Assembly: GCA_949299755.1 (NCBI GenBank)
Contig: CASGBA010000004.1
Location: forward strand, 62,001 to 126,000
DNA: 64,000 nt
DNA from: an uncultured Treponema sp.
Lineage (GTDB): Bacteria; Spirochaetota; Spirochaetia; Treponematales; Treponemataceae
Direction of reading: 5' to 3'
How positions within the stretch are numbered: position 1 is the first letter of the stretch; every line of letters begins with the position of its first letter. Shown here in pieces: positions 43,332 to 52,483 of the stretch. The position numbers and the translations under genes were made by a program. The notes below the pieces were generated by a model. It had not been told where the DNA came from and did not search any database. It saw nothing but the letters and a program-made list of their open reading frames with translations.

Positions 43332-46300
43332 TTACATCGGAAATACGTGGTTTTCTTCTATAAGCCTATTAAAGTCTTCTACAGGCAAAGGCTGGGAGAA
43401 ATAAAATCCTTGGATTATGTCACATCCGGCGTTTTTAAGGAAATCCACCTGTTCTTTTGTTTCAGCCCCTTCACATAAAACTTTTATATCAAGTTTTTTT
43501 GCCATATCTATAATGCAGGAAAGAACAATTTTATCCTTTTCATTCATTTTGTTTCTTGCCAGGAAATTTTTATCCATTTTTACAATATCAAATGGCAGCT
43601 CTTTCAAAAGTGTTGTAGAAGAATATCCCGAACCGAAATCATCTATTGATATTTTAAATCCTTCCTGTTGCAATGTGGAAAAAATCTGGGAAGCGGTTTG
43701 CAAATTGTCCAGAAAAGTTGTTTCTGTCAGCTCAAATTCCATAAACTCTGATGGAATTTCGTAGCGTTTTATCAGCGGAAGTAGTTTGGATAAAAATTCG
43801 GAAGACAGAAGATGGTGCCCGGAAACATTGACAGAAATGGGAACAACAGGTTTCTTTTCTCTTAGTCTGTAAGAAATATATTTACATACGCTTTCATATA
43901 TGTAAAAATCTATCATGGTAATCAAGCCGTTTTCTTCAAGGGATGGAATGAAATCGTTGGGCAGAAGAATTTTTCCGTCTTTGTTCCAGCGAACGAGAGC
44001 TTCCGCTCCGGCAATTGTTCCCGTGGCCAAAGAAACTTTAGGCTGAAGGTAGAAAAGAAATTCATGATGGGCAAAAGCTGACGGCAGGGAATTGGTTAAG
44101 TGCTTCTTGAATTCAAGTTTTTCTGCGATAACACCTGAATAAATTTTAGAACGGTTTTTGAATAGGGTTTTCAACTCCTTTCTTAAACTGTTTGCATTAT
44201 CCATCGCTTTTTGTACATCAATTTCTGGTAGTATAATTTTACAGGTACCTGAAACAATCCGGAGATTACATCTGGGATACCGATGCATTTGTTTTTCCAA
44301 AAAGACATCTATGTTTCTCAGGATAGTTTCGTTTATGGTTTTTTCAGTCGCATTTTTAGGAACTTTGCTTAGTATAAGAAATATATCCGAAAGCATCCGG
44401 CATCCTGACTCAAAATAAGGGGATTCTGAAATAAAATCCGCAACAGATTTTAAAAAGAGATTCCCGCTTTTATAACCGTAAAATTCATTGATATATTTAA
44501 ATCCCCTTATATCCAGGGCAGAAATGATAAAGTTATTTTTTCCGCCGTCATTTGCAAGAATCTCTATGGCATTTTGCCGGAAATCATCATAATGGTAAAA
44601 TCCGGTGAGGGAATCAATCTGGGAAAGTTTTTTTACCAGTATTTCTGCCCGATTGAATGCTCTGATTTGCAACATATAACCTGAAAGGATTTTGCTGAGG
44701 GTTCTTAATGTTGATAATTCCTGTTTGCTCCATATGTGCCCGGTATCTTTGTTTAAAAACAGGACAAAACCAAAAAACTTCCCTTCATTGTAAATTTTGT
44801 TTTGGGCAAAGGAAAAATCCTGCATCCAAGGATATATCCGCCGGAAAACCTGTGGAAGGTTTTCTGTTGTTGAATTTTGGGGCCACAATATGATTTCATC
44901 CGTTGATTGCAGGCTAAGGATTTCCTGGTGAGTCAGTTTTATAGGACTGCTTCTGTCTTTGTATTCTGTGTCGCTGGCCCAGTCGTAGGTCTTTTGTATT
45001 TTCATGCTTCCGCCGTCTTGATTTAGTTCCAAAATCCGGACGCTGGCAAGGTTATAAAGAATCCCGATTTTCATTATGGAAAGATTTACAGCACTGTCCA
45101 AATCCTTTGTTCTGGAAAGAATATCCAGAAGCATTTCAGAAATCCCGGTTTCTGAGGAAATGTCTGAATTCTGGCTTTTTATCCGGTAAAAGTTTTTTTC
45201 GCCTGTGGTTAAGATTTTTTCTTCTATTTTCTGTGAGTAGAACATGGAGTTTTTTTTATTTCCGGAGATTTTTTGCAGGTAAATTGTTTTATGGGCTTTT
45301 TCTAAGAGAGTTTTCAAGTCAGTTTCTCCGGAGTTTATAACCGCCCCAACAGAAACGGACAAGTGGGAAATTCCGATTTCCCCCACATATATTTTTTGAA
45401 TTTGATCCGTGATTTTTGAAAGAACATCTTGTAGGTCCGAATCATTTTTTATATCTTTGAAAAATAACAAAAATTCATCATTCGCTATTCTGCCCATCAA
45501 GCAATTTATCTTTTTGCAAATTTTTGATATTTTTTCGGCGGCGAATATTATGATTTCATCTCCAAAAACATGGCCAAGTTTTTCATTTATTTCATAGAGG
45601 TTGTCAAAATTCAGAATGATTAAAGCATCCCGGCGTATTTCCAACCGTGTATTCAATTCGGAAATCACGGCGGATTGTATTTCATTTTGATTGAGCAAGC
45701 GGGTCAAGGGATCCAGTTGTTTTTCATTTTCCTCTTGGAGTTCTTTTCTTTTTTGTTTTTCAATTTCCATTATGCAACCGAAACTTTTTTTCGGGGATCC
45801 GTTTGCAAAAAAAGTCTTTGCGGAAATTTTTACCCAATAAAAAATACCGTCTTCTGAAAGGAGTCTGATTTCCTCTGAATGGATTCCTGTGGAGGTTTTC
45901 AGTTTTTCAAAAAAAGCTTCCGATTTACTTTTATCATCAGGATGAATATTTATATGATCGATAGTTTCAGATATGGTTTCTTCCTTAATATGTTGATTTT
46001 TGGAGGACATGTTGTAAGGATATCTGGAAAGCAAAATTTTCCGGCTTGTGTAGTCATATTCAAAAATGGAAAGCTGTAAAATATCCGATATGAAATTCCT
46101 TTGAATGTTATTATTTTCCAGAGATTCGGTCAGGAAGTGTAACGGAGTTAAATTTATAAAATGAAGGAATAAAATATTTTTTTTCTGTTCCTGTATTCCG
46201 TTCCCGGGAACTATGGCCGGAGCCATGCTGATAATAAAGTCAGAGGTTTGTCCGTTTTTTTGGGTTAAACAACAGGAGGCAGAAGAATTCGATGAAGATA

Positions 46301-46565
46301 AAAGGCTTTTTTCCGCGGTTTTTACAAGATTTTTCATGTCACCGGAGGACAAGAGAGCGGCCAAGGAAAGGGATTCTGATTCTGCTTTGGAATAACCTAA
46401 AACAGAAAAAATATCCGGATTCGATTGAGTAAAGGAAAGAACGCCGTCTTTTAACTCTGCCGTTGCGGAAATAACAGCAAATTTATCCTGAGGATTTTCT
46501 GTCACCGTAAAACGGAGGCCGTCATATTGTTCTTTTTCAAAAGCTGGCATCCCATTTTCCACCAT
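43332..46565 (-). CDS. Multidomain PAS-GGDEF-GAF-GGDEF-EAL c-di-GMP phosphodiesterase
   Basis: 1077 residues, no membrane span. Order: PAS-like (about 35-135), second PAS (about 165-275), GGDEF with ANDEF at the active site (about 285-440), GAF-like (about 470-640), second GGDEF reduced to LSDIF (about 655-800), and EAL (about 825-1070). Both cyclase sites are broken, but the EAL domain keeps E855 (EALVRW), NVSG, ELTET, DDFGSGYSS, the Lys of VKMDKNFL and EGAET, so it should hydrolyse c-di-GMP, with the GGDEFs as possible GTP sensors. The start is ambiguous between the first and sixth residues (both ATG). Confidence 0.88.
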   Translation of the reverse strand: MVENGMPAFEKEQYDGLRFTVTENPQDKFAVISATAELKDGVLSFTQSNPDIFSVLGYSKAESESLSLAALLSSGDMKNLVKTAEKSLLSSSNSSASCCLTQKNGQTSDFIISMAPAIVPGNGIQEQKKNILFLHFINLTPLHFLTESLENNNIQRNFISDILQLSIFEYDYTSRKILLSRYPYNMSSKNQHIKEETISETIDHINIHPDDKSKSEAFFEKLKTSTGIHSEEIRLLSEDGIFYWVKISAKTFFANGSPKKSFGCIMEIEKQKRKELQEENEKQLDPLTRLLNQNEIQSAVISELNTRLEIRRDALIILNFDNLYEINEKLGHVFGDEIIIFAAEKISKICKKINCLMGRIANDEFLLFFKDIKNDSDLQDVLSKITDQIQKIYVGEIGISHLSVSVGAVINSGETDLKTLLEKAHKTIYLQKISGNKKNSMFYSQKIEEKILTTGEKNFYRIKSQNSDISSETGISEMLLDILSRTKDLDSAVNLSIMKIGILYNLASVRILELNQDGGSMKIQKTYDWASDTEYKDRSSPIKLTHQEILSLQSTDEIILWPQNSTTENLPQVFRRIYPWMQDFSFAQNKIYNEGKFFGFVLFLNKDTGHIWSKQELSTLRTLSKILSGYMLQIRAFNRAEILVKKLSQIDSLTGFYHYDDFRQNAIEILANDGGKNNFIISALDIRGFKYINEFYGYKSGNLFLKSVADFISESPYFESGCRMLSDIFLILSKVPKNATEKTINETILRNIDVFLEKQMHRYPRCNLRIVSGTCKIILPEIDVQKAMDNANSLRKELKTLFKNRSKIYSGVIAEKLEFKKHLTNSLPSAFAHHEFLFYLQPKVSLATGTIAGAEALVRWNKDGKILLPNDFIPSLEENGLITMIDFYIYESVCKYISYRLREKKPVVPISVNVSGHHLLSSEFLSKLLPLIKRYEIPSEFMEFELTETTFLDNLQTASQIFSTLQQEGFKISIDDFGSGYSSTTLLKELPFDIVKMDKNFLARNKMNEKDKIVLSCIIDMAKKLDIKVLCEGAETKEQVDFLKNAGCDIIQGFYFSQPLPVEDFNRLIEENHVFPM

Positions 46566-46694
46566 AATAATTAAAGAAGAATACCGTATTTTTTGAAATT
46601 TTTCAAACTACAACGTATAATTTATGGATAACCTCTGTTTTTTTTTATATTGTGTGATAAACTGTCCTGAAACTAATTTTTAGGTAGAGTTTTT

Positions 46695-48485
46695 ATGGAA
46701 AAAATGAAACGTACTGACAATTGCGGCGCCGCTAGAAAAGAAGATGCCGGACGAACCCTTGTATTAAATGGATGGGTTCACAGGATCCGGAATCATGGGG
46801 GGATTTTCTTTATAAATCTACGTGACCGGTACGGGATAACCCAGGTTGTTGTGGATTCAGATTCCCCATCTGGGTTAGTGGAGGTTGCGGCAAGCCTTCA
46901 CATGGAATATTGTATTGCCGTTGAAGGGCTTGTCCGGCTTCGTCCGGAAAATATGATTAATCCCGATATGGATACCGGGGAAATAGAAATTTCAGCCCAG
47001 AAAATGGAAATCCTGTCAAAATCGGAAACCCTTCCTTTCGTGATTGATGAACAGACAAACGCAAGTGAAGACCTCCGGTTAAAATACAGGTACTTGGATT
47101 TACGTTCTTTTTCCATGCAGAATAATTTGGCATTGAGGTCTGCGGTGACTTTTTCTGTGAGGAAATTCCTTACGGAAAAAGGTTTTTTTGAAATTGAAAC
47201 CCCGACCTTCATTAAATCAACGCCGGAAGGGGCCAGGGATTATCTTGTTCCGTCCAGGTTATATCCGGGAAAGTTTTACGCTCTTCCCCAGTCTCCACAG
47301 CTTTATAAACAGCTTCTTATGGTTTCCGGATTCGATAAATATTTCCAGATTGCCCGCTGTTACAGGGATGAAGATGCCCGGGGAGACCGGCAGCCGGAAT
47401 TTACCCAGATAGATATTGAGCAGAGTTTTGTTTCCCGGGAAGATATCCTTTCTCTGATTGAGCAAATGTTTAACCGGGTTTTTGATGAAACTATTTCAAT
47501 TAAGCTTCCGGAAACTTTTCCACGGATTTCTTACGATGATGTGATGGATTTGTATGGAACAGACAAACCCGATCTGCGTTTTGACATGAAACTTCAGGAT
47601 GGTTCATTTTTAGCTTCTTTGGGGAATTTCCAAGCTTTCAAGGATGCTTTGTCAGCCGGAGGAAAAATCAAAGTATTGAAGGTCGAAGGCGGTGCGGAGT
47701 CTTACAGCCGTAAAAAAATAGAAGAGCTTGAATCTGTTGCAAAAATCTATAAAGCGAAGGGTTTAGCTTGGATGAAAGTTGGAGCCGGGAATAAACTTGA
47801 AGGCGGAATAAGCAAATTTTTTGAAGGAAAAGAAAATGAAGTTTGTTCTGCCCTGAATGCTTCCGAGAGAGACCTTCTTCTTTTTGTTGCCGACACCAAT
47901 GGAAAAATCGCCTGCACAGCCTTGGGCGCGGTTCGTTCCAAAATCGGAAAAGACAGCGGACTTTGTGACCCGAAACAGTTTTCTTTTGTCTGGGTTGTTG
48001 ATTTTCCTCTCTTTGAATGGAATGAAGATGAAAACAAATGGGAAGCAGCCCATCATATGTTTTCCATGCCACAGGAAAAATATCTGGATACCCTTGAATC
48101 GGATCCTGGAAGCGTAAAAGGGGATTTATATGATTTGGTTCTTAATGGTTATGAACTAGCCTCCGGCTCAATCCGTATTCATGATTCTGAACTTCAAAAA
48201 CGTATTTTCAGAATAGTGGGATTCAGTGAGGAAGACGGCAAAAAGAAATTCGGTTTCCTTACAGAAGCTTTCAGATACGGTGCTCCTCCCCACGGTGGAA
48301 TTGCCCCGGGGCTTGACCGCCTTATAATGCTTATGTGCGGACAGACATCCATAAAAGAGGTTATTGCGTTCCCGAAAAATAGTTTTGCTCAAAGTCCTAT
48401 GGACGGCTGTCCGGGAGATGTGGATTTAACTCAATTGGAAGAGTTGCATCTGCAAATTACCGGAGAAAATAATGCAAACACTTGA
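46695..48485 (+). CDS. aspS: Aspartyl-tRNA synthetase
   Basis: 596 residues, bacterial type with the GAD insertion (about 300-410). Anticodon-binding OB domain (1-110, VLNGWVHRIRNHGGIFFINLRDRYG), class II motif 2 (CYRDEDARGDRQPEFTQIDIEQSF) and motif 3 (GIAPGLDRLIMLM). It charges tRNA-Asp, and may also charge tRNA-Asn if the non-discriminating form is present; that cannot be told from this window. AGGTAG lies upstream of the ATG. Its 3' end overlaps the next gene by 14 bp. Confidence 0.96.
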   Translation: MEKMKRTDNCGAARKEDAGRTLVLNGWVHRIRNHGGIFFINLRDRYGITQVVVDSDSPSGLVEVAASLHMEYCIAVEGLVRLRPENMINPDMDTGEIEISAQKMEILSKSETLPFVIDEQTNASEDLRLKYRYLDLRSFSMQNNLALRSAVTFSVRKFLTEKGFFEIETPTFIKSTPEGARDYLVPSRLYPGKFYALPQSPQLYKQLLMVSGFDKYFQIARCYRDEDARGDRQPEFTQIDIEQSFVSREDILSLIEQMFNRVFDETISIKLPETFPRISYDDVMDLYGTDKPDLRFDMKLQDGSFLASLGNFQAFKDALSAGGKIKVLKVEGGAESYSRKKIEELESVAKIYKAKGLAWMKVGAGNKLEGGISKFFEGKENEVCSALNASERDLLLFVADTNGKIACTALGAVRSKIGKDSGLCDPKQFSFVWVVDFPLFEWNEDENKWEAAHHMFSMPQEKYLDTLESDPGSVKGDLYDLVLNGYELASGSIRIHDSELQKRIFRIVGFSEEDGKKKFGFLTEAFRYGAPPHGGIAPGLDRLIMLMCGQTSIKEVIAFPKNSFAQSPMDGCPGDVDLTQLEELHLQITGENNANT

Positions 48486-50787
48486 TCAGGAAGCGTTTAA
48501 ATTCAAAGTAGGCGTTTTTCTCCCAAGTATGTCCGGATCCTTTTTCGAGCGTGTTGTCAAAGACTTGATACAGGCTGCGAAGGATAGTGGCATCCAGCTG
48601 GTTTTTTTTGTGGGAAATTCTTTCGGGAAAAATGTTGAAACTGGTTTTAACGATCCCGTGTTTCATCTTTCAGAAAATGCCGGCTTGGATGCTGTCATCG
48701 TTTTAACGGATTTTGTCCTGTCCTTTCCTTTTCAGACAGAAAAAAGCAGTTTAACGGAAAAATATCCGGGTTTTAAAAATATTCCTGTTTATTCCATATT
48801 TTCACCTTTGCAGGATGCTTTTTGCGCTGTTATTGATGAGACGGATGCTGTTACCACAATGATGCAGCATCTTATTACCAAGCACAAATATAAGAAATTT
48901 GCCCTTTTGTGTGGAACTGATTTTTGTGTAAATTGCCGCACAGAACGCTATTCAATAATACGCCGGGAACTTGAGGCGGCCGGTCTTTCTCTCGCTCCGG
49001 AAATGATATTCCGGGGAGATTTGTCGGAAAAAGTCGGTAAAAATGCAGCGATAAATCTGATAGCACGCAAAAAAGAGGATTTCCCTGATGTTGTTATTTC
49101 CATGAATGAAGAAGTGGCTTTTGCAGCCCAGGAACTTATGGCTTCCCGTGGTATATTCGTTCCGGATGATATTGCTTTTGTGGGTTTTAATGACAGTGTT
49201 GAGAGGTTTTCGGATCATCTTCCAAGAAGCACGGTTGATTATCCTGTATGGGAAATGGTTTCTTTTGTAATGAACAGGGTTTTTTCGGATTTATCCGGGA
49301 AAACAGCATTCACTCCCTCAGAGCATATATTCAAGGCTGCTTTCATCATCCGTAATTCCTGTGGTTGCACCACCGCACATATCCCTTTATCGGATGAAGT
49401 AGAAGATGACGAAACCTCTGTCAGTACTATAACGGGAAATACTGAAAACAGAGACAGGTTTTTTTCCGGTGAATTAAAACAGATTGCAAGTTTTAAAAAA
49501 GCCCTTAATTTAATTGCGGAAGAATGTGTCGGAAAAGCGGATATTTCAGCTATCGGGTCTTTTATGAAAGAAACGGTTTTAATGCTTAAAGAAGGCGGAG
49601 GTGTCTCTTCCGACTTTATAGACGCTTTTTCCACCCAGTGGATAATCACTCTCCTAAAACATCCGGTTCCCCAAGAACAAATGCTTATAAATTCAGCTTT
49701 CATAGATGCAAACCGTCTTTTATTTAAAACCCAGTTGGATGTTTCTTTGGAAATAAAAAAAGCCGATAAAGGTTTGTTGGATTTTTATCAATGTTGCAAT
49801 GAAATAATGGCGAAAAAAGAAACGGTGACAAACGCCCTAAAGGAAATCGGTTTGTTATTACCCTCCATGGGTTTTTCATTCATGCATATTTTTTTATGCC
49901 GGGAAGGAAATTCCCCGGAAGTTGAATACCGGTTGGGTTTTCAAAAGGACAGAATGATTTCCGTTCAGGAAAAAGATTTTCCTGTTTTTGATGTGGATTC
50001 AAAAACCAATAGTTTTTTGAATAATCCTGTATTCCTTAAAAACATAAAGAAAAACCTGGCTGTGTATTCCATTTCAAATAATAACATGAACTACGGTTAC
50101 CTGGTTTTTTCAGCGGATGAAAAATATTTCAAGAATTTTTCTGAAGTACACCATCTTATTTCACACATGATTGAATCTTTGATGGTGCATGAATATACAG
50201 AGCGGCAGATTTTAGATTTAAGGCTTCAGAATACAGAATTGTCAAAACTTTCCTTTATTGATGAATTTACCCAGTTGGGAAACAGGCGGGTCCTTTATAC
50301 GAAAGGGCAAGACATATTCAATCAGGCAATTGAAAACAAAAAAACAGTCTGCGTGATTTTCCTTGATATGGACAGGCTGAAATATATAAATGATACCTTT
50401 GGTCATGCGGAAGGAGACCGGGCTATTCTTTCTTTTGCGGAAATTCTGAAAAAATGTTTCCGGACTACGGATTTGGTTATACGTTATGGAGGGGATGAGT
50501 TTGTCGTTATTGTAACCGGACTTCAAAGTGCGGTTCACCAGGAAACTTTTCAGCGCATTTCCATGCATATAGATAATTTCAACCGGGAAGGTAACAATCC
50601 CTGGGTTCTTTCAGCTTGCTGGGGTTATGAATGTTTTAACCCGCTGGAAGGCGGAACTCCTCCTACGTTTGAGGAAATGCTCCATGCCAGTGATGAAAAA
50701 CTTTATGAAGAAAAAAGAAGGAAAAAAGGCTTGTCGCCGGATGGAAAATCACCGGCAGATGTGCCGCCAGGCGGAAAACTGCTTTAA
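48472..50787 (+). CDS. LacI-type sensor fused to GAF and GGDEF: diguanylate cyclase
   Basis: 771 residues. The N-terminal 310 residues resemble the Peripla_BP_3 sensor domain of LacI regulators (VGVFLPSMSGSFFERVVKDLIQ, DDIAFVGFNDS) but there is no helix-turn-helix and no signal peptide, so it would sense a ligand in the cytoplasm. A helical linker (330-440) and a GAF-like domain (about 440-590) follow, then GGDEF (about 600-755) with an intact GGDEF at 673-677 and an I-site RxxD (RTTD 664-667). It should make c-di-GMP. GGAG lies 6 nt before the ATG inside the aspS end. The ligand is unknown. Confidence 0.88.
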   Translation: MQTLDQEAFKFKVGVFLPSMSGSFFERVVKDLIQAAKDSGIQLVFFVGNSFGKNVETGFNDPVFHLSENAGLDAVIVLTDFVLSFPFQTEKSSLTEKYPGFKNIPVYSIFSPLQDAFCAVIDETDAVTTMMQHLITKHKYKKFALLCGTDFCVNCRTERYSIIRRELEAAGLSLAPEMIFRGDLSEKVGKNAAINLIARKKEDFPDVVISMNEEVAFAAQELMASRGIFVPDDIAFVGFNDSVERFSDHLPRSTVDYPVWEMVSFVMNRVFSDLSGKTAFTPSEHIFKAAFIIRNSCGCTTAHIPLSDEVEDDETSVSTITGNTENRDRFFSGELKQIASFKKALNLIAEECVGKADISAIGSFMKETVLMLKEGGGVSSDFIDAFSTQWIITLLKHPVPQEQMLINSAFIDANRLLFKTQLDVSLEIKKADKGLLDFYQCCNEIMAKKETVTNALKEIGLLLPSMGFSFMHIFLCREGNSPEVEYRLGFQKDRMISVQEKDFPVFDVDSKTNSFLNNPVFLKNIKKNLAVYSISNNNMNYGYLVFSADEKYFKNFSEVHHLISHMIESLMVHEYTERQILDLRLQNTELSKLSFIDEFTQLGNRRVLYTKGQDIFNQAIENKKTVCVIFLDMDRLKYINDTFGHAEGDRAILSFAEILKKCFRTTDLVIRYGGDEFVVIVTGLQSAVHQETFQRISMHIDNFNREGNNPWVLSACWGYECFNPLEGGTPPTFEEMLHASDEKLYEEKRRKKGLSPDGKSPADVPPGGKLL

Positions 50788-50878
50788 GGAAGTAAGAAGG
50801 CAGGTTATGGAAATCATTGTAGGTTGCATAAAATAACAGTAAAGCTGAAACAGGTTTCCGCCATATGTCCGTATTTTA

Positions 50879-51187
50879 TCAGACTATAACGACAGAATTA
50901 TCTACATCTCCGTAAAGGGATTTTTCATACTTGTCTGCGTTCCAGTCATTTTCCCAGCGGCAATCATCCATTAAATACCTGAATTGATATTCATGTCCGG
51001 GATCAAGGGTGACTGTGGCGGCAAAAAGGCCGTCTTTGTTCTTTTTCATCATTGTGGCGCCCGTTTCCCAATTGTTAAAGTCACCCACAAGAGCCACTTT
51101 TTTTACCCCTGCAGTAGCTTGAGCAGGAAGTTCAAATGTTACTTTGCACTTGTTTGTTGTTTTTGTATAAGTTTTATGTAGTGCCAT
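50879..51187 (-). CDS. Stand-alone CBM48 / isoamylase early-set domain protein
   Basis: 102 residues forming a single Ig-like fold: KVTFELPAQATAGVKKVALVGDFNNWE, MKKNKDGLFAATVTLDPGHEYQFRYLMD, WENDWNADKYEKS. This is the glycogen-binding CBM48 pattern of branching and debranching enzymes and AMPK beta, here without a catalytic domain. It may bind glycogen or regulate other enzymes. GGAGG lies 4 nt before the ATG. It stands alone, between a diguanylate cyclase and metK; neighbours give no further hint. Confidence 0.88.
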   Translation of the reverse strand: MALHKTYTKTTNKCKVTFELPAQATAGVKKVALVGDFNNWETGATMMKKNKDGLFAATVTLDPGHEYQFRYLMDDCRWENDWNADKYEKSLYGDVDNSVVIV

Positions 51188-51237
51188 AAATCCTCCTTCT
51201 TGCCGGTTTACTTGTCTCTAGTATAAACGGCAATATT

Positions 51238-51267
51238 TTGGTATTTTATAAAAGTAAGGTATATGAT
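51238..51267 (+). promoter_or_regulatory. Putative promoter of metK
   Basis: TTGGTA (51238-51243), an 18-bp spacer and TATGAT (51262-51267). A leader of about 25 nt is left before AGGGAG and the ATG, too short for a SAM riboswitch. Confidence 0.4.
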
Positions 51268-51301
51268 ACGCTTTTAAACAGATTTTTCAAGGGAGTGCAA
51301 A

Positions 51302-52471
51302 ATGAGTAATTCTCGTCATGTTTTTACTTCAGAATCTGTCAGTGAAGGTCATCCGGACAAAATATGCGATCAAATTTCGGATGCTGTTCTTGACGAATGC
51401 CTTTCTTTGGATCCTTCCTGTCATGTTGCTTGTGAGGTTTTTGCTTCGACCGGACTGATTCTTATAGGAGGCGAAACATCCTTGTCCGTGCCTCTCAATG
51501 TCCAGAGAATAGCCCGGGATGTGGCCGCTGACATCGGCTATACCGACATAGATTTTGGTTTGGATTGCAATTCCATGGCTGTCCTCAACATGATGCACTC
51601 CCAGTCTGAAGATATAAACCAGGGCGTTGTCGGCGCAGGACTTGAGGAATTTAAGGGGCAGCAGGGGGCAGGGGATCAGGGTATGATGTTCGGATTTGCC
51701 TGTAATGAAACCAGGAATTTTATGCCGGCACCCATAACCTTCGCCCATACAATTTTGCAGAAGGCGGCGGAACTTCGTAAAAATAAAACCATTCCCTGGT
51801 TGCGGCCGGATGCAAAAAGCCAGGTTACAGTTGAATATGAAGGTCACAAACCCGTTGGAATTGATACGGTGGTGGTTTCCCATCAGCATAACCCTGATGT
51901 TTCCTATGATGAAATAAAAGAAACCATCATCGAAAAAATTATAAAACCGTCATTGGAGGAAACCGGATTACTTCATTCCGGAACAAAATATTTTATAAAC
52001 CCTACCGGTCGTTTTGTTACAGGTGGCCCTTTCGGTGATGCCGGTCTTACCGGAAGAAAGATAATTGTCGATACGTACGGAGGAATGGGCCGTCATGGAG
52101 GCGGGGCGTTTTCAGGAAAAGATCCCAGTAAAGTGGACAGATCCGCTGCCTATATGGCCCGCTATGTGGCGAAAAATATTGTTGCCGCAGGTTTGGCAGA
52201 CCGCTGCGAGCTGGAAGTCGCCTATGCAATAGGGGTTCCTTTCCCTGTTTCCGTTACGACTGAAACCTTCGGCACCGCCAAGGTTCCCGAAGAAGTTCTG
52301 ACAAAGGCTGTTTGTGAAGTTTTCGATTTGTCCCCTGCCGGTATTATAAAAACCCTTGATTTGCGCCGTCCCATTTACAGGAAATGTGTAAATTACGGGC
52401 ATTTCGGGCGGCCGGATTTACCCTGGGAAAAAATGGATAAAGTTGAAGCTTTGAAGAAGGCCATTCACTAA
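51302..52471 (+). CDS. metK: S-adenosylmethionine synthetase
   Basis: 389 residues. Starts with [24 protein letters not shown] and has the ATP loop [38 protein letters not shown] and the [19 protein letters not shown] phosphate-binding block. It makes SAM from methionine and ATP. AGGGAG lies 6 nt before the ATG. The lipoprotein gene follows after 12 bp. Confidence 0.97.
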   Translation: MSNSRHVFTSESVSEGHPDKICDQISDAVLDECLSLDPSCHVACEVFASTGLILIGGETSLSVPLNVQRIARDVAADIGYTDIDFGLDCNSMAVLNMMHSQSEDINQGVVGAGLEEFKGQQGAGDQGMMFGFACNETRNFMPAPITFAHTILQKAAELRKNKTIPWLRPDAKSQVTVEYEGHKPVGIDTVVVSHQHNPDVSYDEIKETIIEKIIKPSLEETGLLHSGTKYFINPTGRFVTGGPFGDAGLTGRKIIVDTYGGMGRHGGGAFSGKDPSKVDRSAAYMARYVAKNIVAAGLADRCELEVAYAIGVPFPVSVTTETFGTAKVPEEVLTKAVCEVFDLSPAGIIKTLDLRRPIYRKCVNYGHFGRPDLPWEKMDKVEALKKAIH

Positions 52472-52483
52472 ACAGGATAAACT

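Noticed and set aside
51188-51301. SAM riboswitch before metK
   Set aside because: The leader after the likely promoter is about 25-30 nt and no paired riboswitch core is visible.
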